Of a stretch of 5,075 nucleotides of DNA, positions 1-5,075 are shown in pieces. This DNA comes from Haloferacaceae archaeon. GTDB taxonomy: Archaea; Halobacteriota; Halobacteria; Halobacteriales; Haloferacaceae. The DNA lies in the NCBI GenBank assembly GCA_028274825.1, contig JAQCMZ010000199.1:1-5075 (forward strand). Reading direction: 5' to 3'. The notes beneath the pieces are model-generated. The model made no database searches, had not been told where the DNA came from, and was given only the letters and a program-made list of their open reading frames with translations. Every line of letters starts with the position of its first letter. The stretch's first letter is position 1. The position numbers were made by a program, and so were the translations under genes.

Positions 1-369
1 GTGAGACTGTCACCCTGCAATCTCCACCACTCAGGATTCGGCCGCGGTTACGCGGAGGAGGATGTCAACGTCGATGCTTACACCGTAGAGGAGCAGGCCT
101 ACGGCTGGCACGCCTATCTGGACGAGTTGATGGATTTCCCCTTCGAGGCGCAGTGTGCGAGCGAACGAGATGAGTCACCACTGAAGGAAGGCGAGACGGT
201 GCGGGTGGTCAGGATGTCCTCGACAGAGCCGACCCTCCGACAGCAGTACGTGACCGTTGGGTGGATGGACCGCGAACTCGGCGTCCCTCTAGAGCAACTG
301 AAGCCCGTCGATGTCGGTGAAGACACGAAGCAAGCCATCGAGGATTGGTATTACTGGCTGGAACGATAG
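1..369 (+). CDS. CcbP-like putative calcium-binding protein (start uncertain, at window edge)
   Basis: A 122-residue acidic protein that resembles the CcbP calcium-binding family (Pfam PF11535 by recognition, no search run). CcbP was described in the cyanobacterium Anabaena as a Ca2+ buffer tied to heterocyst development; its role in archaea is unknown. Family-like features begin near residue 24: the DAYTVEEQAYGWHAYL segment (25-40), the FPFEAQC strand (46-52), the SPLKEGETV turn (59-67), a GVPLEQL segment (94-100) and the closing AIEDWYYWL helix (112-120). Many Asp and Glu residues could bind Ca2+. The GTG at base 1 is the only in-frame start before Met44, and Met44 would cut the domain. The first 23 residues (with Cys6, His9, His10) do not look like the family, so the true start may be upstream of the window or these residues may be untranslated. 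It stands alone, with a 400-base gap to the next gene. The family call is fairly firm; the start and function are not. Confidence 0.72.
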   Translation: MRLSPCNLHHSGFGRGYAEEDVNVDAYTVEEQAYGWHAYLDELMDFPFEAQCASERDESPLKEGETVRVVRMSSTEPTLRQQYVTVGWMDRELGVPLEQLKPVDVGEDTKQAIEDWYYWLER

Positions 370-403
370 AATCAGTAACCTCTACAGATAAGCAAGGCGA
401 GTG

Positions 404-424
404 CCTCGGGGCTTGACCCCGAGG
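404..424 (+). repeat. GC-rich hairpin, copy 1
   Basis: Perfect 8-bp inverted repeat: CCTCGGGG (404-411) pairs with CCCCGAGG (417-424) around a CTTGA loop. The same hairpin with one loop base changed recurs at 725-745. In this copy GTGAAGCC follows the hairpin (425-432); in copy 2 the same GTGAAGCC (719-726) leads into it. No T-tract follows, so it is not an obvious terminator for the upstream gene, which ends 35 bases earlier. Confidence 0.8.
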
Positions 425-600
425 GTGAAGCCGACCACTACTTTCAAGAAACGGCGCTTCCTATCCGGCGACACAGTCAGACAAACTCCACAAACAGAGT
501 ACAGATCTTCATCCACTGCTGACTGAGAACTCTCATACAACTGTGGTGTCTCTCAAAACCCGCATCTTCGACGTGGTGAGACGGACACTATCGGGTCGTG

Positions 601-753
601 GTGGAGCGATCTCCACGGACACACGCGGTGTGTTCGGGTGTTCGTTCAAACCGACCTCGAAAGAGGAAGGTCGGGAGGACTGACAGTCGCCTGCGGGTGC
701 TGTGCAGAACCCTACACGGTGAAGCCTCGGGGCTTGCCCCCGAGGGACTTCAC
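601..753 (+). ncRNA. Candidate structured RNA: five consecutive hairpins
   Basis: Five stem-loops follow one another. (1) GTGGAG/CTCCAC with a CGAT loop, 601-616. (2) A stem from 617 to 635, with ACACAC/GTGTGT around GCG at its tip. (3) CCGACC (651-656) pairs with GGTCGG (669-674), enclosing TC-GAAA-GA and a GGAA bulge. (4) CTGC (691-694) pairs with GCAG (704-707). (5) The long hairpin at 719-753. The GAAA loop in stem 3 is a GNRA tetraloop on the + strand only, so I assign the RNA to that strand. A chain of this kind just before a transposon-like end recalls the omega-RNA (reRNA) at the 3' end of tnpB elements, but no tnpB is present. I see no TATA box I would trust for it. The pairing is seen directly; that it is a functional RNA is inference. 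Confidence 0.35.
719..753 (+). repeat. Long GC-rich hairpin, copy 2
   Basis: A 14-bp stem: GTGAAG (719-724) plus CCTCGGGG (725-732) pairs with CCCCGAGG (738-745) and CTTCAC (748-753), with a two-base GA bulge (746-747) and a CTTGC loop. The core matches copy 1 at 404-424 apart from one loop base. It ends 15 bases before the ATG of the PRiA4_ORF3-like gene and occupies the place where a TATA box for a leaderless start would be. It could be an element end, an attenuator or a terminator; no T-tract follows. Confidence 0.8.
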
Positions 754-768
754 TCAAAATCATAGCTT

Positions 769-1233
769 ATGACTACATACCGCTACCGAGTCAAATTCGA
801 ACCTGATCCGCGGTCACTTTGGCGAGACATCGTTGTCGGAGCCGATCAGACATTGAACGAATTTCAATCAACCCTGAACCGATCAGTCGGCTTGAATCAA
901 GATCACCTGTGGTACTTTGGGACAGATCAAGACTACCGTGACAGTGATGTGAAATATAAGTGCCCGCGGGAGATGGAAGAGTCGGGTAGCGGGCTGATGC
1001 GTGGAGGTAGTGTCTACAGCGCTGGGGAAACCACAGTGGGCCAGATGGCCCGTCAGTTGGATTTGGATGAGCGTGATCGTATCTGCTACCTGTTCGATTA
1101 CGGCGATATGTGGCGCTTCTACGCCATTCTCAAGGAGATTGATGAGGATGCTTCCAGCGATGTGGAGCCGAAAGTAGTGAAAGAGAAGGGTGATGCCGTT
1201 GAGCAGTATCCATCGCCGGGCGAAGGGTGGTAG
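769..1233 (+). CDS. PRiA4_ORF3-family protein (plasmid pRiA4b ORF-3-like)
   Basis: A 154-residue protein of the pRiA4b ORF-3-like family (Pfam PF07929 by recognition). The family has no established biochemical role and is common on plasmids and in accessory DNA. The N-terminal strand YRYRVKFEPDPRSLWRDIVV (4-23) has the family's strand-then-Trp-Arg pattern. TLNEFQSTLNRSVGL (28-42) is the usual helix, HLWYF (46-50) the next strand, and YLFDYGDMWRFYAIL (107-121) the signature core with Asp110, Gly112, Asp113 and Trp115. The tail with KGDAVEQYP (140-148) is also typical, so the protein looks complete in spite of its modest length. The ATG is favoured because the family strand begins three residues later. 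There is no Shine-Dalgarno sequence and no TATA box at -27; a strong hairpin lies there instead, so its promoter may be displaced or lost. It is probably soluble and cytoplasmic. Confidence 0.85.
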   Translation: MTTYRYRVKFEPDPRSLWRDIVVGADQTLNEFQSTLNRSVGLNQDHLWYFGTDQDYRDSDVKYKCPREMEESGSGLMRGGSVYSAGETTVGQMARQLDLDERDRICYLFDYGDMWRFYAILKEIDEDASSDVEPKVVKEKGDAVEQYPSPGEGW

Positions 1234-1494
1234 TTGCTCCATGTGCGAAGGTTTCTGAGCTGAGTGAAGTCAAGACGAGCGCGACACTGCTGTCGGGACG
1301 GTGGCCGAGGAAACGTCACTCTCAATCAGCTTCGAATCAGCTAACCGGTAATCAATCCAGCGGTTGCCAAGCTCAAATTTTCCGAATAGCGGCTAACGCT
1401 GTCCCTCAGCAATAGTTATAAACCTCCGACACAGTTCGTATCACATCGGCCCTGAAATGGGCGATTTGACGGTAAATTGGCTCAATGGAACCCT
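1234..1494. other. Intergenic stretch without a supported gene
   Basis: About 260 bases between the PRiA4_ORF3 gene and the tRNA fragment. Short open frames here lack recognisable domains. Visible elements are minor: AATCAGCT twice, 11 bases apart (1324-1331 and 1335-1342); a small inverted repeat AGCG/CGCT (1388-1400); a TATA-like box (1415-1423); and GCCC/GGGC around TGAAAT (1449-1462). If the tRNA fragment marks an element end, this is the terminal part of that element, but no integrase or excisionase gene is visible here. Confidence 0.55.
1415..1423 (+). promoter_or_regulatory. TATA-like box upstream of the tRNA-Leu fragment
   Basis: GTTATAAAC is a good archaeal TATA match in otherwise GC-rich DNA. 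It would place a transcription start near 1445, about 50 bases before the recognisable tRNA sequence. No coding start follows at a useful distance. It may be a relic of a tRNA promoter, a promoter of the inserted element, or chance. Confidence 0.3.
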
Positions 1495-1550
1495 CTGCGT
1501 TGAGAGCGCTGTCCTGTAGAGGTCCGCCGGTTCAAATCCGGTCCCACGCA
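1495..1550 (+). tRNA. Partial tRNA-Leu(GAG): 3' part only, probable att-site remnant
   Basis: The sequence reads as a class II tRNA from the anticodon stem onward. Anticodon stem CTGCG/CGCTG (1495-1499 with 1507-1511) has one T-T mismatch. The loop TTGAGAG (1500-1506) places anticodon GAG at 1502-1504. A 14-base variable region (1512-1525) has a CCT/AGG stem. The T-arm is GCCGG, loop TTCAAAT, CCGGT (1526-1542). The 3' acceptor strand CCCACGC (1543-1549) is followed by discriminator A (1550). The long variable arm and GAG anticodon indicate leucine. The matching 5' acceptor strand GCGTGGG and a D-arm are absent from the preceding bases, so this cannot fold as a complete tRNA. Fragments like this arise when an element integrates into a tRNA gene and duplicates its 3' end. 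A decayed tRNA gene is the alternative. Confidence 0.75.
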
Positions 1551-1564
1551 TCGTGAGACGCGCG

Positions 1565-1585
1565 GTGCTGCTCGAACGACAGCAC
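1565..1585. repeat. Inverted repeat just downstream of the tRNA fragment
   Basis: GTGCTG (1565-1570) pairs with CAGCAC (1580-1585) around a nine-base loop that is itself nearly palindromic. It lies 15 bases beyond the tRNA 3' end. It could be a terminator or processing structure kept from the original tRNA locus, although only a short T-run (CCTTTC) follows. Confidence 0.5.
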
Positions 1586-1620
1586 CCACACACAATCCTT
1601 TCGACGCTGACAGTACCAGT

Positions 1621-1690
1621 GACAGCAGTCTGCAGCTGCTTCAGTGAACAACCCGGAGGGACTCGTTTCATTCGACCGCAGACAGCAGTC
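1621..1690. repeat. 10-bp direct repeats in the MBF1-gene promoter region
   Basis: GACAGCAGTC occurs exactly at 1621-1630 and 1681-1690, 60 bases apart. Each copy runs into a small palindromic structure: AGCAG/CTGCT (1624-1640) at the first and GCAG/CTGC (1685-1698) at the second. The second copy ends ten bases before the putative BRE/TATA element, a usual place for an activator or repressor site. No known haloarchaeal regulator motif is recognised. Confidence 0.45.
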
Positions 1691-1699
1691 AGGCCTGCA

Positions 1700-1728
1700 A
1701 AGGTTAAATCGCTGCGGGCGAATATTCG
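1700..1728 (+). promoter_or_regulatory. Promoter of the MBF1-like gene: TATA box and palindromic site
   Basis: The box TTAAAT (1704-1709), preceded by a purine-rich AAAGG that could act as BRE, lies 23-28 bases before the ATG at 1732. This fits transcription starting at or next to the ATG, a leaderless mRNA, and there is no Shine-Dalgarno sequence. Between the box and the ATG is a perfect 10-bp palindrome, CGAATATTCG (1719-1728). A protein bound there would block initiation, so autoregulation by the HTH protein encoded just downstream is possible but unproven. Confidence 0.6.
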
Positions 1729-1731
1729 AAC

Positions 1732-2247
1732 ATGGCAAAGTATTCGACCGGATCATCCGGCGGCGGCGATGAGGGCGACGCCTGCGAGCTTTGCGGACGG
1801 GAAACCGGCAATCTCCGCAAGGCGAATGTCGCAGGCGCGGACCTTCTCGTCTGCTCGGAGTGCCAGCCACACGATGATACCGACGAGCGACTGACAGACG
1901 AGCCCACCAGCGGGGCCTCTAGCGGCCAAACAGAGCGCGATACAGGGTCGTCGAAGCCGCAAACACAGGTGTACGAAAATAGCCGGGGAGACTCTAGCCG
2001 CTGGGAAGAACAAGGGACAGATTACGAGGAAGACCGACTCCCGTATCTCGTTTCAGATTACGGTGACCGGCTGGAGACGGCTCGCCAGAGCAACGGTCTC
2101 ACACTTGACGATCTCGCATCTGAACTCGAACTCGAAAAAGAAGATGTTCTCGCTGTCGAGCAGGGTCGCGCGTCTCGGGCGGGCGTCGGCGGCTCGGTGG
2201 TCCGAGCCCTCGAACAGCGGCTCGACATCGGACTGATCGAAGACTGA
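1732..2247 (+). CDS. MBF1-type transcription/translation factor (zinc ribbon plus HTH)
   Basis: A 171-residue protein with archaeal multiprotein-bridging-factor (aMBF1) architecture. An N-terminal zinc ribbon uses Cys18 and Cys21 (CELC) and Cys41 and Cys44 (CSEC), with the typical ANVAGADLLVC strand between. A hydrophilic, probably disordered linker rich in Ser, Thr, Gln and Asp covers about 46-102. A Cro/C1-type HTH follows at about 106-165, with recognition-region residues TLDDLASELELEKEDVLAVE (124-143). In eukaryotes MBF1 bridges TBP and activators and helps stalled ribosomes keep frame; archaeal MBF1 has been linked to ribosomes. The HTH is less basic than most and a Gly-rich insertion (151-154) sits late in the domain. 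Haloarchaea can carry more than one such protein, so this may be a paralog. The start is set by the TATA box and leaderless spacing. The alaX-like gene follows on the same strand after 105 bases. Confidence 0.85.
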   Translation: MAKYSTGSSGGGDEGDACELCGRETGNLRKANVAGADLLVCSECQPHDDTDERLTDEPTSGASSGQTERDTGSSKPQTQVYENSRGDSSRWEEQGTDYEEDRLPYLVSDYGDRLETARQSNGLTLDDLASELELEKEDVLAVEQGRASRAGVGGSVVRALEQRLDIGLIED

Positions 2248-2352
2248 GCCACAGCCCGGACAGTATCTGACAAACCCGATCGTCAGACAGGGGACCAATA
2301 CCGGCGGCGAGTGTAGAGTTGGATTTTTCCCGGCCGACTGAAACAGCTAATC

Positions 2353-3558
2353 ATGACACAATCGCGGGCGCCAGAAGAGCCGGCCGTGACGAGTTTCGAG
2401 ACGACAATCGAGCGGAAACCCGAGCACGGGGTGGTGTTGTCAGAGACGTATTTTTATCCCGAGGCCGGCGGCCAGCCAGCCGACCGCGGCCAGTTGGGTA
2501 ACAATGCCGTGTTGGCTGTCCAGGAGCGAGACGGGGAAGTGATTCACACGCTGGATGGATCGATCGATTACGAGGTTGGCGACCAGATCACGGGACAGAT
2601 CGACCCCACGTATCGACGGTACTGTCAGCGGGCCCACTCGGCAAGTCATGTCCTGTATGGTGCGGCTCGTCGCTTGTTCGAGCAGTTGGGATATGGCGGG
2701 TTCAATATCGGAGATGAGAAAATTCGGGTAGATCTCGAGACCGATCGAACCCCGACCGACGAAGACATGATCGAACTGGAACGTCTGGCAAATCGTGCAG
2801 TGTGGTCGTCTCGAACGGTCTCCTGGGAGGAAGTTCCAGTCGAGCAAGCACGGAGTCGGTCGGGAATTGCATTCAACACGAAGACAGAAGAAGGGGTGAT
2901 GGCTGACGCGGACAGTGTGCGAATTGTCACGATCGAGGGATGGGATCAGGCCGCGTGTGGCGGGACACACGTGTCTTCAACCGCCGAAATCGGGCCGGTC
3001 GAACTGATAGACCGATCGAATCCCGGGAAGGGACTCACGCGATTCGAATACGCAGTCGGTCCCGCCGCAATTAACAGACGAGCCACAATCCACGAGACGG
3101 CGGTAGCCGCCGCGGAGGCAGCCGACTCACAAATCAGCGATCTCCCGGACGCTATCGATCGGCTGACCCGGCAGCGCGAACAGTTGGAATCCGAGATTAC
3201 GCAACTGCGTTCGACCCTTCTAGAGTCGAAATTGGCAACTCTCGAACAGTTTGAACGCAACGATCACACCTGGGCTGTGGGGAGTGTCGGTGGGATGGCT
3301 GCAAACGATGTCACCGAGCCACTCAAACGACACGTCGGAGAGGACGGTCCAGAGGTAGCCGTCCTCGCAGGCACGGGAGACGCGCCGTTTGTCGCGGTTG
3401 CCAGCACCGGCGTAATCGAGGCCGGTAGTGTTGTTACCGACATCACAGACGAATTCGGTGGCGGCGGCGGTGGGAGTCAGACATTCGCACAGGGTGGGGG
3501 GTTAGACGCGGTCGCAACGGACGTAATTGAGTATTTGCGGGTTCCAGACGGAGACTAA
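2353..3558 (+). CDS. alaX: Alanyl-tRNA editing protein, AlaX-L type (editing domain plus DHHA1)
   Basis: A 401-residue free-standing relative of the AlaRS editing half, expected to hydrolyse Ser-tRNA(Ala), and perhaps Gly-tRNA(Ala), in the cytoplasm. It lacks the aminoacylation domain. Motifs in order: FYPEAGGQPADRG (34-46), the glycine-rich segment of the AlaX/AlaRS editing fold; HSASH (95-99), the HxxxH zinc motif; CGGTH (202-206), which supplies the other zinc ligands Cys202 and His206; a coiled coil (about 264-303); and a C-terminal DHHA1 domain with a six-glycine stretch (369-374) and AQGGG (379-383). All four zinc ligands are present, so it should be active. The usual GGG of the first motif is AGG here (Ala38). 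The C-terminal extension makes it the long (AlaX-L) class. The ATG is supported by a weak T-rich box (2323-2328) at leaderless spacing; no Shine-Dalgarno is seen. It may be co-transcribed with the MBF1-like gene. Confidence 0.93.
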   Translation: MTQSRAPEEPAVTSFETTIERKPEHGVVLSETYFYPEAGGQPADRGQLGNNAVLAVQERDGEVIHTLDGSIDYEVGDQITGQIDPTYRRYCQRAHSASHVLYGAARRLFEQLGYGGFNIGDEKIRVDLETDRTPTDEDMIELERLANRAVWSSRTVSWEEVPVEQARSRSGIAFNTKTEEGVMADADSVRIVTIEGWDQAACGGTHVSSTAEIGPVELIDRSNPGKGLTRFEYAVGPAAINRRATIHETAVAAAEAADSQISDLPDAIDRLTRQREQLESEITQLRSTLLESKLATLEQFERNDHTWAVGSVGGMAANDVTEPLKRHVGEDGPEVAVLAGTGDAPFVAVASTGVIEAGSVVTDITDEFGGGGGGSQTFAQGGGLDAVATDVIEYLRVPDGD

Positions 3559-3645
3559 CCCCTCCTCCCTTCTTCGACCACGACATCTATACGTGAGTCT
3601 CGTCTCAGACACAGAACACAGTCGTCGGGAATTCTATTCTTGCTA

Positions 3646-3656
3646 TTCAGGCTGAA
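3646..3656. repeat. Short palindrome between convergent genes
   Basis: TTCAG/CTGAA around a single G, in the 195-base gap between two convergent genes. A T-rich run (3632-3646) precedes it on the + strand. Transcripts from both sides should end in this gap, so it may contribute to termination, but no standard terminator is evident. Confidence 0.3.
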
Positions 3657-3753
3657 ATATGCAATCTAGCGTTCCGCTTAGTATTTGTGCGGGTTCGTGT
3701 ATGAGTGCTGGTCGTATTGCCAATTACTGGTACGGGGACGCTGTCAGAGAGAG

Positions 3754-5073
3754 TCACTCTGTGCGCGCGGCCACATTCACCAACGTGAGAACTGCTGCGA
3801 TCAGGGCAGTCACACCGAATCCGGGTATCGTATCGTCCGTGCCGGACGGTGTCTCTTCGCTCGTGGTATCGTTTTGTCCCGTCTGTGTCGTGTCAGCAAC
3901 TCCGCGTACTGTGACAGGCGGCGATTCACGTGCGCCTTCCGCAGCGACTATCTCGTGTTCACCGGTAGTGCCGACGTTTACGACTGCCTTTCCGTCCGAG
4001 TCCGTTTCGCCGAGTAGTTCACCGTCCAGACGGACAGTCGCTCCTTCGACAGGTTCGTCATACTCGTTTACGACACTCAGCGAGAGGCGCTCTCCAGATA
4101 CCACGCGGGTATTTTCCGGATTGACTGTCAGGCCCGGCGTGCGGTTGATCTGAAACTCCACTTCAGCCGGTTGTTCTTCGACGCGCTTCTGGCGGCTGAG
4201 TGTCTCGTAGCCGTCCTTGGTGACCTCCACGTCCAACCAACTATTCACCGGAACACTGAGACTCGCTTCCCCACCTCCCAGTGTCCTCACGGTTCCGATA
4301 TTTTTGACGCTCACCTGAGCATTTTCGACTGATACGGAGTCGTTTCCGCGATCGTCTGCAACCTGTACGGATAATGTCACAGAGCCAGGACGCATCTGAA
4401 CCGTCTGGGTGCTGTTTCCTCTAATTTGCATGTCTGTACGGCTCACATAATAGGTGTCTTTCGCCACCCGCAATCGATACGATCGTTGTTCGATATCACC
4501 GCTGACGAACTGGCCTTGCTCGTCGGTGCTGCCTGATTCGACCGGCTGTCCGTCTTCACTGATTTGCACGCTTGCGTCTTGAATGGGGTCGCCGTCTTCT
4601 ACCACAGTTACCGTCGCGGTCCCGCGCTGTGCGATCTCAATCGACACTTCCTGTTCGGTAGCGTCCCTGACTGTGATTGGATTGTTCTGGATATACGTCT
4701 CGTGGTCAACAGAAATCGTCACGTTTGAGCCCTCTGCAACGTCGATGAAGGCTCGTCCGTTGCTAGCCGTCTGGGCGGTCGCTCGTTCGTCGTCCCACTC
4801 GGCAATTAAGTTTGCTCCACTGACGGGATTCCCATCACGGTCTGTGACGGCAATGTTGAGTGCGACCAGAGTTTGTACCGCCGGAGACACGGAAACATCC
4901 TCCGCGACGACTTCAGCCGCGGTGTCAGGGGTGTTCTCCTCTAGTATGACGTGTGTTTGCGTGGGTGAGTCGGCCGACATGGCCTGGGTCTGGGTCTCTG
5001 CTGACACCTGTGACGGGACCAAGACGATCGACAGACACACTGTGAGCAGCAGAATCAGGTAAATGGCGACCAA
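3754..5073 (-). CDS. Secreted surface protein with four beta-sandwich modules and PGF-CTERM anchor (5' end beyond window)
   Basis: At least 439 residues. Numbering starts at a TTG codon by the window edge; the frame is open to the edge, so the true start and the basic start of the signal peptide are probably outside. A hydrophobic signal core (4-19) ends in a VSA-like cleavage site (23-25). A Thr/Gln/Asp-rich stretch follows, then four modules of the carboxypeptidase-regulatory-like/Ig-like kind at about 69-148, 151-226, 230-310 and 313-391; see DRDGNPVSGANL, EDGDPIQDASVQ and EYDEPVEGATVRL. A Thr/Ser/Asp-rich stalk (392-415) leads to PGFG (417-420) and a hydrophobic segment (420-434), the PGF-CTERM signal that archaeosortase ArtA processes in haloarchaea, replacing the segment with a lipid anchor. 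The tail ends AARTE, less basic than usual. Five N-glycosylation sequons lie at Asn117, 220, 244, 310 and 401. Binding partner unknown. It converges on alaX. Confidence 0.85.
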   Translation of the reverse strand: MVAIYLILLLTVCLSIVLVPSQVSAETQTQAMSADSPTQTHVILEENTPDTAAEVVAEDVSVSPAVQTLVALNIAVTDRDGNPVSGANLIAEWDDERATAQTASNGRAFIDVAEGSNVTISVDHETYIQNNPITVRDATEQEVSIEIAQRGTATVTVVEDGDPIQDASVQISEDGQPVESGSTDEQGQFVSGDIEQRSYRLRVAKDTYYVSRTDMQIRGNSTQTVQMRPGSVTLSVQVADDRGNDSVSVENAQVSVKNIGTVRTLGGGEASLSVPVNSWLDVEVTKDGYETLSRQKRVEEQPAEVEFQINRTPGLTVNPENTRVVSGERLSLSVVNEYDEPVEGATVRLDGELLGETDSDGKAVVNVGTTGEHEIVAAEGARESPPVTVRGVADTTQTGQNDTTSEETPSGTDDTIPGFGVTALIAAVLTLVNVAARTE

Positions 5074-5075
5074 GG

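Larger units (their letters stand above)
403..755 (+). mobile_element. Possible degenerate IS200/IS605-type or MITE-like element without transposase
   Basis: This covers most of the 400-base gap between two genes. A GC-rich hairpin occurs at both ends: 403-425 and 724-746 match at 22 of 23 positions in the same orientation. The right half is unusually rich in perfect hairpins. GC-rich hairpins of this kind are found near the ends of haloarchaeal IS200/IS605/IS1341-type elements, which is why I suggest that origin; this is from memory, not a search. No transposase or TnpB domain is visible in any frame, so it would be a non-autonomous or decayed element. I see no clear target-site duplication, which would fit IS605-type elements because they make none. 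It could instead be two separate old element ends, or a host non-coding RNA locus. Confidence 0.33.

Noticed and set aside
543..683. GTG-initiated 46-codon frame on the + strand
   Set aside because: No recognisable domain or promoter, and it overlaps the hairpin-rich segment; the base pattern is better explained by RNA or element structure.
403..746. Two hairpin repeats as a CRISPR array
   Set aside because: Only two copies about 300 bases apart, with no regular spacers and no cas genes.
533..763. 76-residue open frame on the - strand
   Set aside because: It reads through the hairpins and the repeat; Pro/Arg-rich composition typical of a spurious frame in GC-rich DNA; no domain.
883..1242. 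119-residue frame on the - strand
   Set aside because: Antisense to the well-supported PRiA4_ORF3-like gene; no family resemblance.
1461..1494. GCGATTTGACGG and following bases as a possible tRNA 5' half
   Set aside because: Only the first three bases could pair with the CCCACGC acceptor strand; the rest does not, no D-arm forms, and the spacing is about five bases too long.
1441..1671. 76-residue frame on the - strand containing RGTGFEPADLYRTALS
   Set aside because: That peptide is the well-known false translation of a tRNA T-arm and anticodon region; the DNA is the tRNA-Leu fragment.
1553..1894. 113-residue frame on the + strand after the tRNA fragment
   Set aside because: It overlaps the MBF1-like gene in another frame, has no domain, and crosses that gene's promoter.
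2440..2970. 176-residue frame on the - strand
   Set aside because: Shadow of the AlaX gene, whose zinc and glycine motifs fix the true frame.
3659..4153. 164-residue Ser/Thr/Val-rich frame on the + strand
   Set aside because: Antisense to the surface-protein gene, mirroring its codon composition; no domain.

Overview
The window looks like chromosomal DNA of a halophilic archaeon (class Halobacteria). The encoded proteins are acidic. There is an archaeal-type MBF1 with an N-terminal zinc ribbon, a free-standing AlaX editing protein, a secreted protein ending in a PGF-CTERM signal, and promoters with a TATA-like box about 25 bases before an ATG, as in leaderless haloarchaeal transcripts. I cannot name the species.

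Left part (1 to about 1495) reads as accessory DNA. It holds a CcbP-like putative calcium-binding protein (1-369, start uncertain because it begins at the window edge). Next is a 400-base stretch without a convincing gene, then a PRiA4_ORF3-family protein (769-1233), then about 260 bases with little in them. The 400-base stretch contains two near-identical GC-rich hairpins 321 bases apart. The second closes a run of five consecutive hairpins (601-753), one with a GAAA tetraloop, that ends 15 bases before the PRiA4_ORF3 start. This resembles a transposon-derived or non-coding RNA element, perhaps a degenerate IS200/IS605-type end, but no transposase is present.

Junction (1495-1550): the 3' part of a leucine tRNA gene (anticodon GAG) is present from the anticodon stem to the discriminator base, with no matching 5' half. 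Such a fragment is what site-specific integration into a tRNA gene leaves at the far end of an inserted element. From its orientation, the element would lie to the left (the CcbP and PRiA4_ORF3 side) and the older chromosome to the right.

Right part (1551-5075) looks like ordinary chromosome. It holds an MBF1-type zinc-ribbon/HTH protein with its own TATA box and palindromic promoter elements, then an AlaX-L alanyl-tRNA editing protein on the same strand. Convergent with these is a secreted, PGF-CTERM-anchored protein of four beta-sandwich modules whose start lies beyond the window. MBF1 and AlaX both act around translation, so their adjacency may be functional; the surface protein seems unrelated.
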